Assembly: GCA_003230195.1 (NCBI GenBank)
Contig: QIHH01000188.1
Coordinates: 1-29,520, forward strand
Direction: 5' to 3'
DNA: 29,520 nucleotides
Source: Gammaproteobacteria bacterium
GTDB taxonomy: Bacteria > Pseudomonadota > Gammaproteobacteria > SZUA-140
A program made the translations under genes and the position numbers. Within the stretch, counting starts at the first letter, position 1; each line of letters opens with the position of its first letter. The notes under the pieces were generated by a model. The model was not told where the DNA came from. It made no database searches and saw nothing but the letters and a program-made list of their open reading frames with translations. This document shows, piece by piece, positions 17,692 through 25,719 of this stretch.

Positions 17692-17720
17692 AATTAATTT
17701 GACTGTAGGTGTTATCTAAA

Positions 17721-18533
17721 ATGAAAAAAACTACCGTGTCTGTTTTTTTTAGTGCATTACTCATATTTGGCAATTCACTCGTGATTGCTGATGAATCTGC
17801 TGATGATGGGGTGACAGAGGTCAGTGCTGGCGTTGAGTTATTCCGTTGGCAGGAGTTTGATAGGGCTGGTACGCGACTGCTAACAGAGCAAGGGCCTAGA
17901 GCACGTCTTAGCTTTTCTCATAATAATGAAGGGCGATTGACCAGTGGGCTACTTTATCGAATGGATGCCTCTGTCTATGGTGGCGTCGTTGATTATGATG
18001 GTCAAACACAGCGTTTAGGTCACTTTGCTGCAGCAAGTGTTGATTATTTAGGGGCAACAACTGAATTGACTGGAGGATATCGACTGGTGAATTATAAATG
18101 GGGGCGCTCATTAGATTTACTTGCTGGTGTGGGGCTGGATAGATGGTCCAGAGATATTGGTAATGGTGCTAGCTCGCAGGGTGCGCGGGTTATTGGTTAT
18201 GAAGAGATTTTTGACATAGCGTTTACCCGATTTTCGCTAGGAATGGAAAAAAGGGCTGATATCTGGCGAAGTTTATGGCGAGCTGGAATTAAATACCCTG
18301 TTTATACTAATGAAACTATTGATGCATTTTCACTTGAGCTTAAGCCTGGTAAGCGGCCTTCTCTTTTTTTCTCATACCGTTTTCAGTTGATAGACAGGAC
18401 TGGTGACGAGGGGGTTTATGTCAAATTCCTTTATGACAGTTACCGCTTTGCCAAGAGTGATGTGGTGTCAATGTTTGAGCAACCTAAAAGCCATATGGAT
18501 GTTATGAGCTTTTCAATAGGACGAGAATTTTAA
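17721..18533 (+). CDS. Probable outer-membrane beta-barrel protein
   Basis: 270 residues from the ATG at 17721; the open frame extends four codons further to a GTG, but the ATG has a spaced AGGTG and starts a clear signal peptide (MKKTTVSVFFSALLIFG, cleavage near VIA/DES). The mature part has alternating hydrophobic and polar residues with many aromatics and glycines (LLYRMDASVYGG, TELTGGYRLVNYKWG, LFFSYRFQLID), as expected for transmembrane beta strands. It ends in Phe (SFSIGREF), the usual signal for outer-membrane barrel insertion. No specific family is recognised. It lies about 400 bp upstream of the Wsp-like operon on the same strand, with a large gap, so cotranscription is doubtful. Confidence 0.7.
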   Translation: MKKTTVSVFFSALLIFGNSLVIADESADDGVTEVSAGVELFRWQEFDRAGTRLLTEQGPRARLSFSHNNEGRLTSGLLYRMDASVYGGVVDYDGQTQRLGHFAAASVDYLGATTELTGGYRLVNYKWGRSLDLLAGVGLDRWSRDIGNGASSQGARVIGYEEIFDIAFTRFSLGMEKRADIWRSLWRAGIKYPVYTNETIDAFSLELKPGKRPSLFFSYRFQLIDRTGDEGVYVKFLYDSYRFAKSDVVSMFEQPKSHMDVMSFSIGREF

Positions 18534-18808
18534 CTTTTTCGATAATTCCCTATTCAAATATTTAAAGAATAGAGCGGTGTAGTTAATAGCCTTTTTTAAC
18601 TGATTTCTTTTGTTCTGATACATTTTAAAATATATTTTTTACTTGATCATACCTTAGTCGATTTTTCACTGTGCTTAAGACAATGCTCGAAATTACATTG
18701 GAATTTATGCTGCTTGTAATCGTACCAGCGCCGCATCTATAGCTGGTGCTGAAAAGATGACTTGATTTTCGATAGATTTCCCACATTCGGTATTATATTT
18801 TCTTAAAA

Positions 18809-18836
18809 ATTTTAGAACTTATTAAAGTTCTAAAAT
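18809..18836 (+). repeat. Perfect 12-bp inverted repeat upstream of the Wsp-like operon
   Basis: ATTTTAGAACTT at 18809-18820 and its exact reverse complement at 18825-18836, with a four-base loop (ATTA). It ends 18 bases before a TTGACA hexamer, so it could be an operator for a dimeric regulator; an RNA hairpin role is also possible if transcription starts upstream. Confidence 0.6.
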
Positions 18837-18854
18837 GTTCAGCCGTATTAATCT

Positions 18855-18883
18855 TTGACAACTTTAATGGTGTAAAAAATAGA
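18855..18883 (+). promoter_or_regulatory. Candidate promoter of the Wsp-like operon
   Basis: A perfect TTGACA at 18855-18860. At the ideal 17-base spacing the -10 hexamer would be AATAGA (18878-18883), only three of six matches, so this is a weak promoter or one that needs an activator. Confidence 0.35.
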
Positions 18884-18936
18884 AGTTGTGAACGTGTTTA
18901 TGGTTGAAAGTTCCAGAGTTGGTCAGAGGGTTTCTT

Positions 18937-20970
18937 ATGGCATCAAAAGATAATGGTTCATCATTTGGTCATCTATCCGTGAGGATGAAGATCAATCTAA
19001 CTGTCGCCACCATCTTTGTTTTTGTCATTAGTATGGTGACAGGTTATACCATATTTATAGAGAAACAACGCGCTCAGGATGATGCAGAAGAGCGTACTAA
19101 AGACCTCGCTACATTCTATTTTGATAGCCTTAATACTATGATGTTAACAAACACCATGGATCAGCGCAGTATCTTGAGAAATAAAATTCTTAAACGCAAT
19201 AATGTTGTTGATGCGAGGGTTATTCGTGGGGAGCCCGTGAATCAGCAATATGGCCCTGGCTTTCCAGAAGAAGCCCCTGTCGATGAGTGGGATAGGCGTG
19301 CGCTGCAGGGAGAAGATATTATGGAAGTACAGCAGGGATCAGATTTTGATAAGGGAATTGCTGGACGAGTATTAACTGTTTTAACACCATTTCGAGCAAC
19401 TGCGGGAAAAAACCCAGGGGATGTGAATTGTTTAGCTTGCCACAACGTACCTGAAAATTCGGTTAATGGTGCTATTCGAGTAAGTTATTCGTTACAGAAT
19501 ATAGATGAGACAATTGCTAAAGATGTGCGTACGCAAATAATTGCAAACATTGTATTGTTAATCATCGGTTTGTTGTTGGCTAATTTTTTATTGGGAAAAT
19601 GGCTTTCTGCACCACTGAAACGAATGATGGATACGGTTAATAAGCGTGCGGAGGGTGATGCATCCGTGAGAATTTCAATCTCTTCCTTGGATGAAATTGG
19701 TAAGCTTGGTATAGCATTCAACACCATGGCTGACAATGTGGATGGAGTGAGCCAACAACAACAAATGCAGGCACAGCGTGAGCATGATGCTGCAGAAGTA
19801 TTGAAAGAGAAGATCAATATATTACTTGATGTAGTTAATCGAGCTGCTGAAGGTGATTTGACCGGTGCGGTCACTTTTTCTGGAGACGGTGCCATCGGTT
19901 CACTTGGCACTGGTCTGCAATCAATGGTTCATAATTTAAGCGAACTAATGGAAGAGCGCCGTATTGCAATGGAAGACTTGGAAGAGAAAGTGGGTAAAAT
20001 GAAAATGGTGGTACAACGTGCAGCTGCGGGTGACTTGACCGGTGAAATTGATATTAGTGGTGATGATGCTGTTGGTCGTATGGCACAGGGTATTCAGGCT
20101 ATGATTAATAGTCTTAATGGCCTTGTCTCACAGGTTCAGCAGTCAGGTATTCAGGTGACATCCTCTTCTACTGAAATAGCTGCTTCAGCTAAACAGCAAG
20201 AGGCAACCGTGGCGGAACAGGCAGCAACTGTGAATGAAATTGTCGCCACGGCCACTGAAATTTCAGCAACCGGTAAAGAATTAGTCAATACGATGGATGA
20301 GGTGGGAGGGGTTGCATCGGGTACTGCTGAGGCAGCCGCTAGTGGTCATACTGGCCTGATCCGCATGGAAGAAACGATGCATTCTGTGGTTGATGCATCC
20401 AATGCGATCGCATCCAAGCTTGAGGTGTTAAGTGAAAAAGCTGGCAATATTAACTCAGTGGTGACAACGATTACAAAAGTGGCAGATCAAACCAATTTGT
20501 TATCATTGAACGCGGCGATTGAGGCTGAGAAGGCTGGGGAATATGGTGTTGGTTTCGCTGTTGTGGCCACTGAAATTCGTCGTCTTGCCGATCAGACAGC
20601 TGTCGCTACACTGGATATTGAGCAAATGGTGCAAGAGATGCAGTCTGCTGTGTCTGCTGGCGTAATGAGCGTTGAGAAATTTTCGAAAGAGGTGAAAAAT
20701 AGTGTCGATGATGTGCGTGAAGTGGGCGCTCAACTTGCGCAGATTATTGATCAAGTACAGACATTAACACCGCGCTTTGAAATTGTTCATGAAGGTATGC
20801 ATATGCAGTCTGAAGGTGCAGAGCAGATTAAGCAGGCAATGATACAACTCAGTGAATCTGCACAACAAACGGTAGAATCATTACGTCAATCCAATAGTGC
20901 AATTGATCGTCTTAATGATGCAGCGCACGGTCTTCAAGGTGGTGTCTCCCAATTCAAGATCGACTCCTGA
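18937..20970 (+). CDS. WspA-like methyl-accepting receptor with periplasmic c-type heme motif and three HAMP units
   Basis: First gene of the operon. The frame opens at a TTG (18904), but GAGGG at 18926-18930 fixes the ATG at 18937, giving 677 residues. Membrane helices at about 19-40 and 200-219 enclose a periplasmic domain of some 160 residues. That domain carries CLACH at residues 165-169 (19429-19443), the CxxCH signature for covalent heme c. Three HAMP-type units follow (about 220-272, 291-339 and 352-400; the last two share RAA-GDLTG). The signalling domain contains the conserved tip EKAGEYGVGFAVVATEIRRLADQT. No C-terminal CheR-binding pentapeptide is present. Gene order equates it with WspA, but WspA of Pseudomonas is not known to carry heme. 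Periplasmic heme-c receptor domains are known in Geobacter chemoreceptors. The ligand or redox signal is inferred, not shown. Confidence 0.9.
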   Translation: MASKDNGSSFGHLSVRMKINLTVATIFVFVISMVTGYTIFIEKQRAQDDAEERTKDLATFYFDSLNTMMLTNTMDQRSILRNKILKRNNVVDARVIRGEPVNQQYGPGFPEEAPVDEWDRRALQGEDIMEVQQGSDFDKGIAGRVLTVLTPFRATAGKNPGDVNCLACHNVPENSVNGAIRVSYSLQNIDETIAKDVRTQIIANIVLLIIGLLLANFLLGKWLSAPLKRMMDTVNKRAEGDASVRISISSLDEIGKLGIAFNTMADNVDGVSQQQQMQAQREHDAAEVLKEKINILLDVVNRAAEGDLTGAVTFSGDGAIGSLGTGLQSMVHNLSELMEERRIAMEDLEEKVGKMKMVVQRAAAGDLTGEIDISGDDAVGRMAQGIQAMINSLNGLVSQVQQSGIQVTSSSTEIAASAKQQEATVAEQAATVNEIVATATEISATGKELVNTMDEVGGVASGTAEAAASGHTGLIRMEETMHSVVDASNAIASKLEVLSEKAGNINSVVTTITKVADQTNLLSLNAAIEAEKAGEYGVGFAVVATEIRRLADQTAVATLDIEQMVQEMQSAVSAGVMSVEKFSKEVKNSVDDVREVGAQLAQIIDQVQTLTPRFEIVHEGMHMQSEGAEQIKQAMIQLSESAQQTVESLRQSNSAIDRLNDAAHGLQGGVSQFKIDS

Positions 20971-21437
20971 TGTTGTTTGTCATATTTCATGTTGGTGATG
21001 ACCGTTATGTGGTTGATGCTAAAAAAGTGAGTGAAGTTATACCATTGGTGAAGTTGAGTAATTTCCCCAATACAGCTAACTATGTTACTGGCTTATGTAA
21101 TTACCGGGCAACCCCAGTACCAGTGATTGATATTTGTTGCCTGCTTGATGGCGTTATGTCGCGTGCGGTGATGAGTACGCGGATTTTACTAGTTAAATAT
21201 ATTGACTATAATGATCGCAAGCATCATCTCGGAATGATTGTAGAGCATGCAACAGAAACTATCTCGCTGGAAATAGGGTGCTTCCATCGTTCTGCGCAGC
21301 AATCCTCAGAAAATAATTATGTGTCAAACATGATGACAGATGAAAGTGGCATTATCCAGTGGCTGGATGTAGACCGCTTACTATCTCGGCATGATTGCGA
21401 TGTCTTGTACGGTAGCCCTACTGAGCCAGAAGTGTGA
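20970..21437 (+). CDS. CheW-like coupling protein (WspB position)
   Basis: 155 residues forming a single CheW domain (FHVGDDRYVVDAKKVSEVIP at the start, then VTGLCNYRATPVPVIDICCLL, typical of the two SH3-like subdomains). It should link the receptor to the CheA kinase on the inner face of the membrane. The ATG shares one base with the stop codon of the receptor gene (TGATG at 20968-20972), so the two are translationally coupled. Its place between receptor and CheR is that of wspB. There is no unusual feature apart from a relatively high number of cysteines (four). Confidence 0.9.
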   Translation: MLFVIFHVGDDRYVVDAKKVSEVIPLVKLSNFPNTANYVTGLCNYRATPVPVIDICCLLDGVMSRAVMSTRILLVKYIDYNDRKHHLGMIVEHATETISLEIGCFHRSAQQSSENNYVSNMMTDESGIIQWLDVDRLLSRHDCDVLYGSPTEPEV

Positions 21438-22711
21438 TGTGTGAGAAGATTGAAGTTTTATTAAAAGATAAAATTGGGCTTGACGTCAGTTCGGTTGGAA
21501 CAGCGTCGGTTCAAAATGCAATTAAACGTTGTTTAGTGCGTTCTGGTTGTGATGATTTAGAACAGTATTATAAGATGCTATTAAGTTCTGAATCTGAATT
21601 TGAACGTTTGGTGGATATGGTTATTATCCCAGAAACTTGGTTTTTTAGAGATGATATTCCTTTTGATGTCTTTGCTAATCATGTCAAATCAGACTGGTTA
21701 ATACCCAAAGAAAATTCACGAATGCTAAAGGTGTTGAGTGTTCCCTGTTCTACAGGCGAGGAGCCATACACGATTGCTATGGTGTTTGATAAACTATCTT
21801 TTCCAGTTGACCGGTTCCAGATTGATGCGATCGACATTAGTCAGGCTTCACTTGAAAAGGCGCTGGCGGGTGTTTATCGGGATAACTCTTTTCGTAATGA
21901 TGACATGATATTTCAGTCAGCATATTTTAAAAAAATTGAAGGTGACTACCATTTAAAAGAGAAGATAAGAGACCGAGTGAATTTTCATCATGGGAATTTA
22001 TTAAAGGATGATTTTTCTTTGATGAAGGGCTGTTATGATGTGATTTTTTGTAGAAATTTGATGATTTATTTTGATAGCAAAGATCAAAAACTGGCAATTC
22101 ATAAACTTTATGATTTGTTGGCGCCAGAAGGCGTGTTGTTTGTTGGGCATGCGGAGGCAAATAATAATGTAAACAGTCTGTTTCGGTCATTACGGCTGCG
22201 TGGTGCATTTGCATTTGTTAAGAAAGATGGTAGTGAAAATCATTCTGTGAGTAACTACGACAAACGTTTGCATGAGTTTTCAAAGAAACATAACACAACA
22301 TTGTCTGTGAGTAGTCGGCGTACCAACGCTGATCAGGTGTCGCAAAACAGTGATCGTAATAAGCCATTTTCTGCGTATATGAGTAGTGGTGGGTATGAGG
22401 TGAAAAAGGATGAGCAGGCGGTTTTATCAAAGGCACAGGAACTGGCTGATGAAGGCGCACTTGAAGAAGCGGAGAAGTTATGTCTTGATCTTATCTCGCG
22501 CTTTAGTAATGCAGATGCCTATTGTCTGTTAGGTCTTGTCTATGAGGCGTCAAATAGACAGGGTATGGCAGAGTCAATGTTCAGAAAGACCATTTATTTA
22601 GTGCCAGATCATGCGAAAGCATTGGTGCACCTTGCGCTGCATGTAGAGCGTAATGGGGATAACAATGAGGCTCAAAGCCTGCGGCGGCGTGCTGTGCGGG
22701 CGGCTCAGTGA
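21437..22711 (+). CDS. CheR-type receptor methyltransferase with C-terminal TPR region (WspC position)
   Basis: 424 residues from the ATG at 21437, which shares one base with the preceding stop; a GTG one codon earlier is the alternative. The CheR domain (about 1-265) has IPETWFFRDD, the SAM-binding PCSTGEEPYTIAM (about 103-115), the acidic DAIDIS, and IFCRNLMIYFD. A low-complexity linker leads to tetratricopeptide-like helices (about 325-424, with EGALEEAEKLC and DAYCLLGLVYEASNRQGMAE). This CheR-TPR layout is that of WspC, which methylates WspA to tune its activity. The receptor lacks a CheR-tethering pentapeptide, so the TPR part may serve in recruitment; that is inference. Confidence 0.92.
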   Translation: MCEKIEVLLKDKIGLDVSSVGTASVQNAIKRCLVRSGCDDLEQYYKMLLSSESEFERLVDMVIIPETWFFRDDIPFDVFANHVKSDWLIPKENSRMLKVLSVPCSTGEEPYTIAMVFDKLSFPVDRFQIDAIDISQASLEKALAGVYRDNSFRNDDMIFQSAYFKKIEGDYHLKEKIRDRVNFHHGNLLKDDFSLMKGCYDVIFCRNLMIYFDSKDQKLAIHKLYDLLAPEGVLFVGHAEANNNVNSLFRSLRLRGAFAFVKKDGSENHSVSNYDKRLHEFSKKHNTTLSVSSRRTNADQVSQNSDRNKPFSAYMSSGGYEVKKDEQAVLSKAQELADEGALEEAEKLCLDLISRFSNADAYCLLGLVYEASNRQGMAESMFRKTIYLVPDHAKALVHLALHVERNGDNNEAQSLRRRAVRAAQ

Positions 22712-22735
22712 GTATTGTTTTTCATGGGTGTTTAA

Positions 22736-23410
22736 ATGGATGAACAGATAAAGAATTGTTGGTCAACCATTGGTGTGTGGGGCACAGAGACAGATAAGTG
22801 CCCGCGTTTAAATGACGTGTTGCACTGTCGTAACTGCGATGTATATTCTAATGCTGGACGGAGCTTGTTGACCCGTGCGATACCTGAAGATTATCAGAAT
22901 TACTGGACCTCTTTGCTGGCAAAAGAGAAAATCAGAAAAAGTCATGACTCATTATCAATCGTAGTGTTTAGACTCGGTGATGAATGGCTTGGTTTGCCGA
23001 CTATCACGATCAAAGAAATATCTGAAATTCGTCCAGTACATGGCATTCCAAATTCCCAAAGTTCAGTAGTAAAGGGGCTGGTTAATGTACGCGGCGAACT
23101 AAAGCTTTGGGTCTCAATGGGAAGATTGTTATCTGTCGATAAAGGGGGGGATTTAGATGCCTCTGTATTACGTAAAAGCTTTCTTGAACGATTGGTGATT
23201 TTCGTAAAAGACGGGGAGCAATTTGTTTTTCCTGTGAGTGAAATTATCGGCACACATCGTATCTGGAGGGAAAATATCCGTGAGGTACCTGCAACTGCCG
23301 CTAATTCAATAAATTCCCATCTTGCCGGTCTGTTTGAACTTGAGGGGCGGCATGTGGGCTTATTAGACCAAGAACTATTGTTTAATTCACTACAGAGGAA
23401 CCTCGTATGA
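22736..23410 (+). CDS. CheW-like coupling protein with N-terminal Cys cluster (WspD position)
   Basis: 224 residues. Residues 1-40 contain four cysteines (Cys8, Cys22, Cys31, Cys34) in CW-x-TIGVWG, DKCPRL and HCRNCDVY, an arrangement I associate with WspD-type CheW proteins. The CheW domain follows from about residue 70 (VVFRLGDEWLGLPTITIKEI, then VVKGLVNVRGELKLWVSMG). The ATG is 24 bp after cheR, the only real gap among the first six genes; its stop overlaps the cheA start (ATGA at 23407-23410). It should act as a second adaptor in the receptor-kinase array. The cysteines could bind a metal or respond to redox state, but this is untested. Confidence 0.9.
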   Translation: MDEQIKNCWSTIGVWGTETDKCPRLNDVLHCRNCDVYSNAGRSLLTRAIPEDYQNYWTSLLAKEKIRKSHDSLSIVVFRLGDEWLGLPTITIKEISEIRPVHGIPNSQSSVVKGLVNVRGELKLWVSMGRLLSVDKGGDLDASVLRKSFLERLVIFVKDGEQFVFPVSEIIGTHRIWRENIREVPATAANSINSHLAGLFELEGRHVGLLDQELLFNSLQRNLV

Positions 23411-25719
23411 GTGATGACCTCAGTGGCTTCTCAATGCTTGATCTCTTCAGAACGGAGGCAGAAGGACAGCTATTATTGTTGACCGATGGTTTGCTTGATT
23501 TAGAGCAAAACCCATCAGAAACAGATAACCTTGAATCGATGATGCGTGCATCGCACTCTATTAAAGGTGCTGCGCGGATGGTTGATATTGATCCCGTTGT
23601 TCGTATTGCGCACGTGATGGAAGATTGTTTTGTGGCTGCACAGAAGAATGAGCTGACATTGAAGAGTGCCGACATCGATGTTCTTTTAAGTGGTGTTGAT
23701 GTGATGGGACAGGTCTCTAAATTGGACGAATCAGAGCTGCCATCATGGAGTGAGCAGAATGTAGCGATGTTAGATACTCTTGTTTTAGCGCTCCAAGGAA
23801 TATTGAGTGGAGAGCAGTCACTCGGTTCGATTACGTTGAGCGAAGCGAGCACTGCTGCTGTTGTGGATGACGGAAAGCATGCAAACGCTGCTGATCAGCC
23901 TTCTGAGCATGGCATTGTTGATAAAAGCAAGGCGGCAGAGGCTCCACCTGATAAGGCAGTATCACTGGCAGAAGTAAAAGAGCGTGTGTTACGTGTGAGT
24001 GCGGAACGAATGGATCGTCTGCTGGGACTCGCTGGCGAGGCGATGGTTGAGGCACGCTGGTTGCATCCACATATTGAAGCGATGCAACGCTTTAAGCGTT
24101 TTCAGTTTGATCTGGTGAGTGAGCTTGATGGATTGCGCGAGAAATTTAATGAGGCTGATGTTGACCCATCAGCAGAGATAGCGCTGGCTGCGTTGCAGCG
24201 AAAAGCAGTAAAGCAGCGAGAGACACTATCTGATCGACTGGTTGATCTGGAACACTTTGATTACCGTACTGCAAATCTTGCGGGAAGATTGCACCGAGAG
24301 GTATTGGCAAGCCGCATGAGGCCCTTTTCTGATGGCGTTGATGGCTTTCAGCGAATGGTACGAGATGTTGCACGTTCACTTGGAAAAGATGCGCGTCTTG
24401 AAATTACCGGTGTAACGACGCAGGTCGATCGTGATGTGTTAGAGATGGTAAAAGCACCGCTTAATCATCTGTTGCGAAACGCGGTGGATCATGGTGTTGA
24501 AATGCCAGCAGATCGTATTGAAAATGGCAAGCCTCCTCAGGCAATCGTGAAGCTTGATGCGCGTCATCGTTCTGGCATGTTACTGGTGACCGTTGAAGAA
24601 GATGGTCGTGGTGTCGATCTTGAATTACTGAAACAGAAAATTTTAGAACGCGGCTTGAGTAGCGAGGAGATGTTGTCACAAATGGATGATGCCGAGCTAC
24701 TGGAGTTTCTCTTTTTGCCAAGCTTTAGTACGCGAAATGAGGTGACCGAAATATCTGGAAGGGGAGTGGGGCTGGATGTCGTTCATGACTCAGTTAAAGA
24801 GATGCGCGGTGTGGTAACGATTTCATCGAAGCCAGGCGAAGGGACACGTTTTCAGATGCAGTTGCCTTTGACCCTGTCGGTTATTAGAACATTATTGGTT
24901 GATATCGGTGGTGAAAGTTACGCTTTTCCATTAGCGAGAATTGATCATCTTCTGAAAATTTCTGCAGATGATATTGAACTTGTTGAGGATCATCAATATG
25001 TGACGTGGAATGATAGTCATATTGGGCTTGTTTCTGCATCCCAGGTATTTGGTTTGACACAGGTTGCGAGGAAGGATTTGCAATTATATGTGGTGATTTT
25101 GAGTGACAGGCATGGTCAATATGGGGTGATTGTTGATGCATTTATGGGTGAACGTGAGTTGGCTGTTCAAGTGATAGACCCGCGTTTAGGTAAAATTAAA
25201 GATGTGAGTGTTGCAGCGTTACTTGATGATGGGTCACCAACATTGGTTATTGATGTTGATGACATGGCGCGTTCGATTGTTAAATTGATATCAAAGGGCC
25301 GGATAGACAAGATTGGTGGTGAGAGCTTGCGTGCTATTGAAGCTCGTCGGAGAGTGCTGGTAGTGGATGATTCGATAACGGTGCGTGAGGTAGAGCGTAA
25401 AATGTTAGAAGCGTATGGTTATGAGGTTGATGTTGCCGTTGATGGCATGGATGGTTGGAATGCAGTGCGCAGCGGTGATTATCATTTAGTGATTACAGAT
25501 ATCGATATGCCTAGGATGGATGGTATTGAACTGGTGAAATTGATCAAACAAGATGAGTTGTTACAGCGTATACCGGTGATGGTTGTCTCTTATAAAGATC
25601 GAGAAGAGGATCGCTTGTTAGGGCTTGAAGCTGGCGCTGACTATTATTTAACAAAAGGTAGTTTTCATGATGAGTCATTGCGTGAAGCGGTAGTCGACTT
25701 GATTGGAATAGCAGGATGA
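23407..25719 (+). CDS. Hybrid CheA histidine kinase with C-terminal receiver domain (WspE position)
   Basis: 770 residues. The Hpt domain (about 1-110) has phospho-acceptor His50 in RASHSIKGAAR. A variable linker is followed by the dimerisation helices (about 190-305), the ATPase domain with N box HLLRNAVDHG (354-363), EEDGRGVD (397-404) and GRGVGLDVV (451-459), a CheW-like domain (about 490-630), and a receiver (about 648-770) with Asp698 in TDIDMPRMDG and Lys750. No separate CheY/CheB-binding P2 domain is evident. In Wsp, WspE passes phosphate to WspF and WspR; all residues needed for that are intact. It overlaps both neighbours by four bases (ATGA at each junction). Confidence 0.94.
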   Translation: MSDDLSGFSMLDLFRTEAEGQLLLLTDGLLDLEQNPSETDNLESMMRASHSIKGAARMVDIDPVVRIAHVMEDCFVAAQKNELTLKSADIDVLLSGVDVMGQVSKLDESELPSWSEQNVAMLDTLVLALQGILSGEQSLGSITLSEASTAAVVDDGKHANAADQPSEHGIVDKSKAAEAPPDKAVSLAEVKERVLRVSAERMDRLLGLAGEAMVEARWLHPHIEAMQRFKRFQFDLVSELDGLREKFNEADVDPSAEIALAALQRKAVKQRETLSDRLVDLEHFDYRTANLAGRLHREVLASRMRPFSDGVDGFQRMVRDVARSLGKDARLEITGVTTQVDRDVLEMVKAPLNHLLRNAVDHGVEMPADRIENGKPPQAIVKLDARHRSGMLLVTVEEDGRGVDLELLKQKILERGLSSEEMLSQMDDAELLEFLFLPSFSTRNEVTEISGRGVGLDVVHDSVKEMRGVVTISSKPGEGTRFQMQLPLTLSVIRTLLVDIGGESYAFPLARIDHLLKISADDIELVEDHQYVTWNDSHIGLVSASQVFGLTQVARKDLQLYVVILSDRHGQYGVIVDAFMGERELAVQVIDPRLGKIKDVSVAALLDDGSPTLVIDVDDMARSIVKLISKGRIDKIGGESLRAIEARRRVLVVDDSITVREVERKMLEAYGYEVDVAVDGMDGWNAVRSGDYHLVITDIDMPRMDGIELVKLIKQDELLQRIPVMVVSYKDREEDRLLGLEAGADYYLTKGSFHDESLREAVVDLIGIAG

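Larger units (their letters stand above)
18534..18936. other. Long AT-rich region in front of the Wsp-like operon (403 bp)
   Basis: No gene is seen. It contains several inverted repeats: CTATTC/GAATAG at 18550-18572; AGTTAA/TTAACT at 18581-18601 followed by T-rich sequence, possibly a weak terminator for the barrel gene; ACCAGC/GCTGGT at 18724-18747; and the perfect 12-bp repeat at 18809-18836. A promoter candidate and the ribosome site of the receptor gene lie at its right end. The length and number of symmetric elements suggest a regulated promoter. Confidence 0.55.

Noticed and set aside
23382..23852. 156-codon minus-strand open frame
   Set aside because: Antisense to the Hpt domain of the CheA gene; no independent support.
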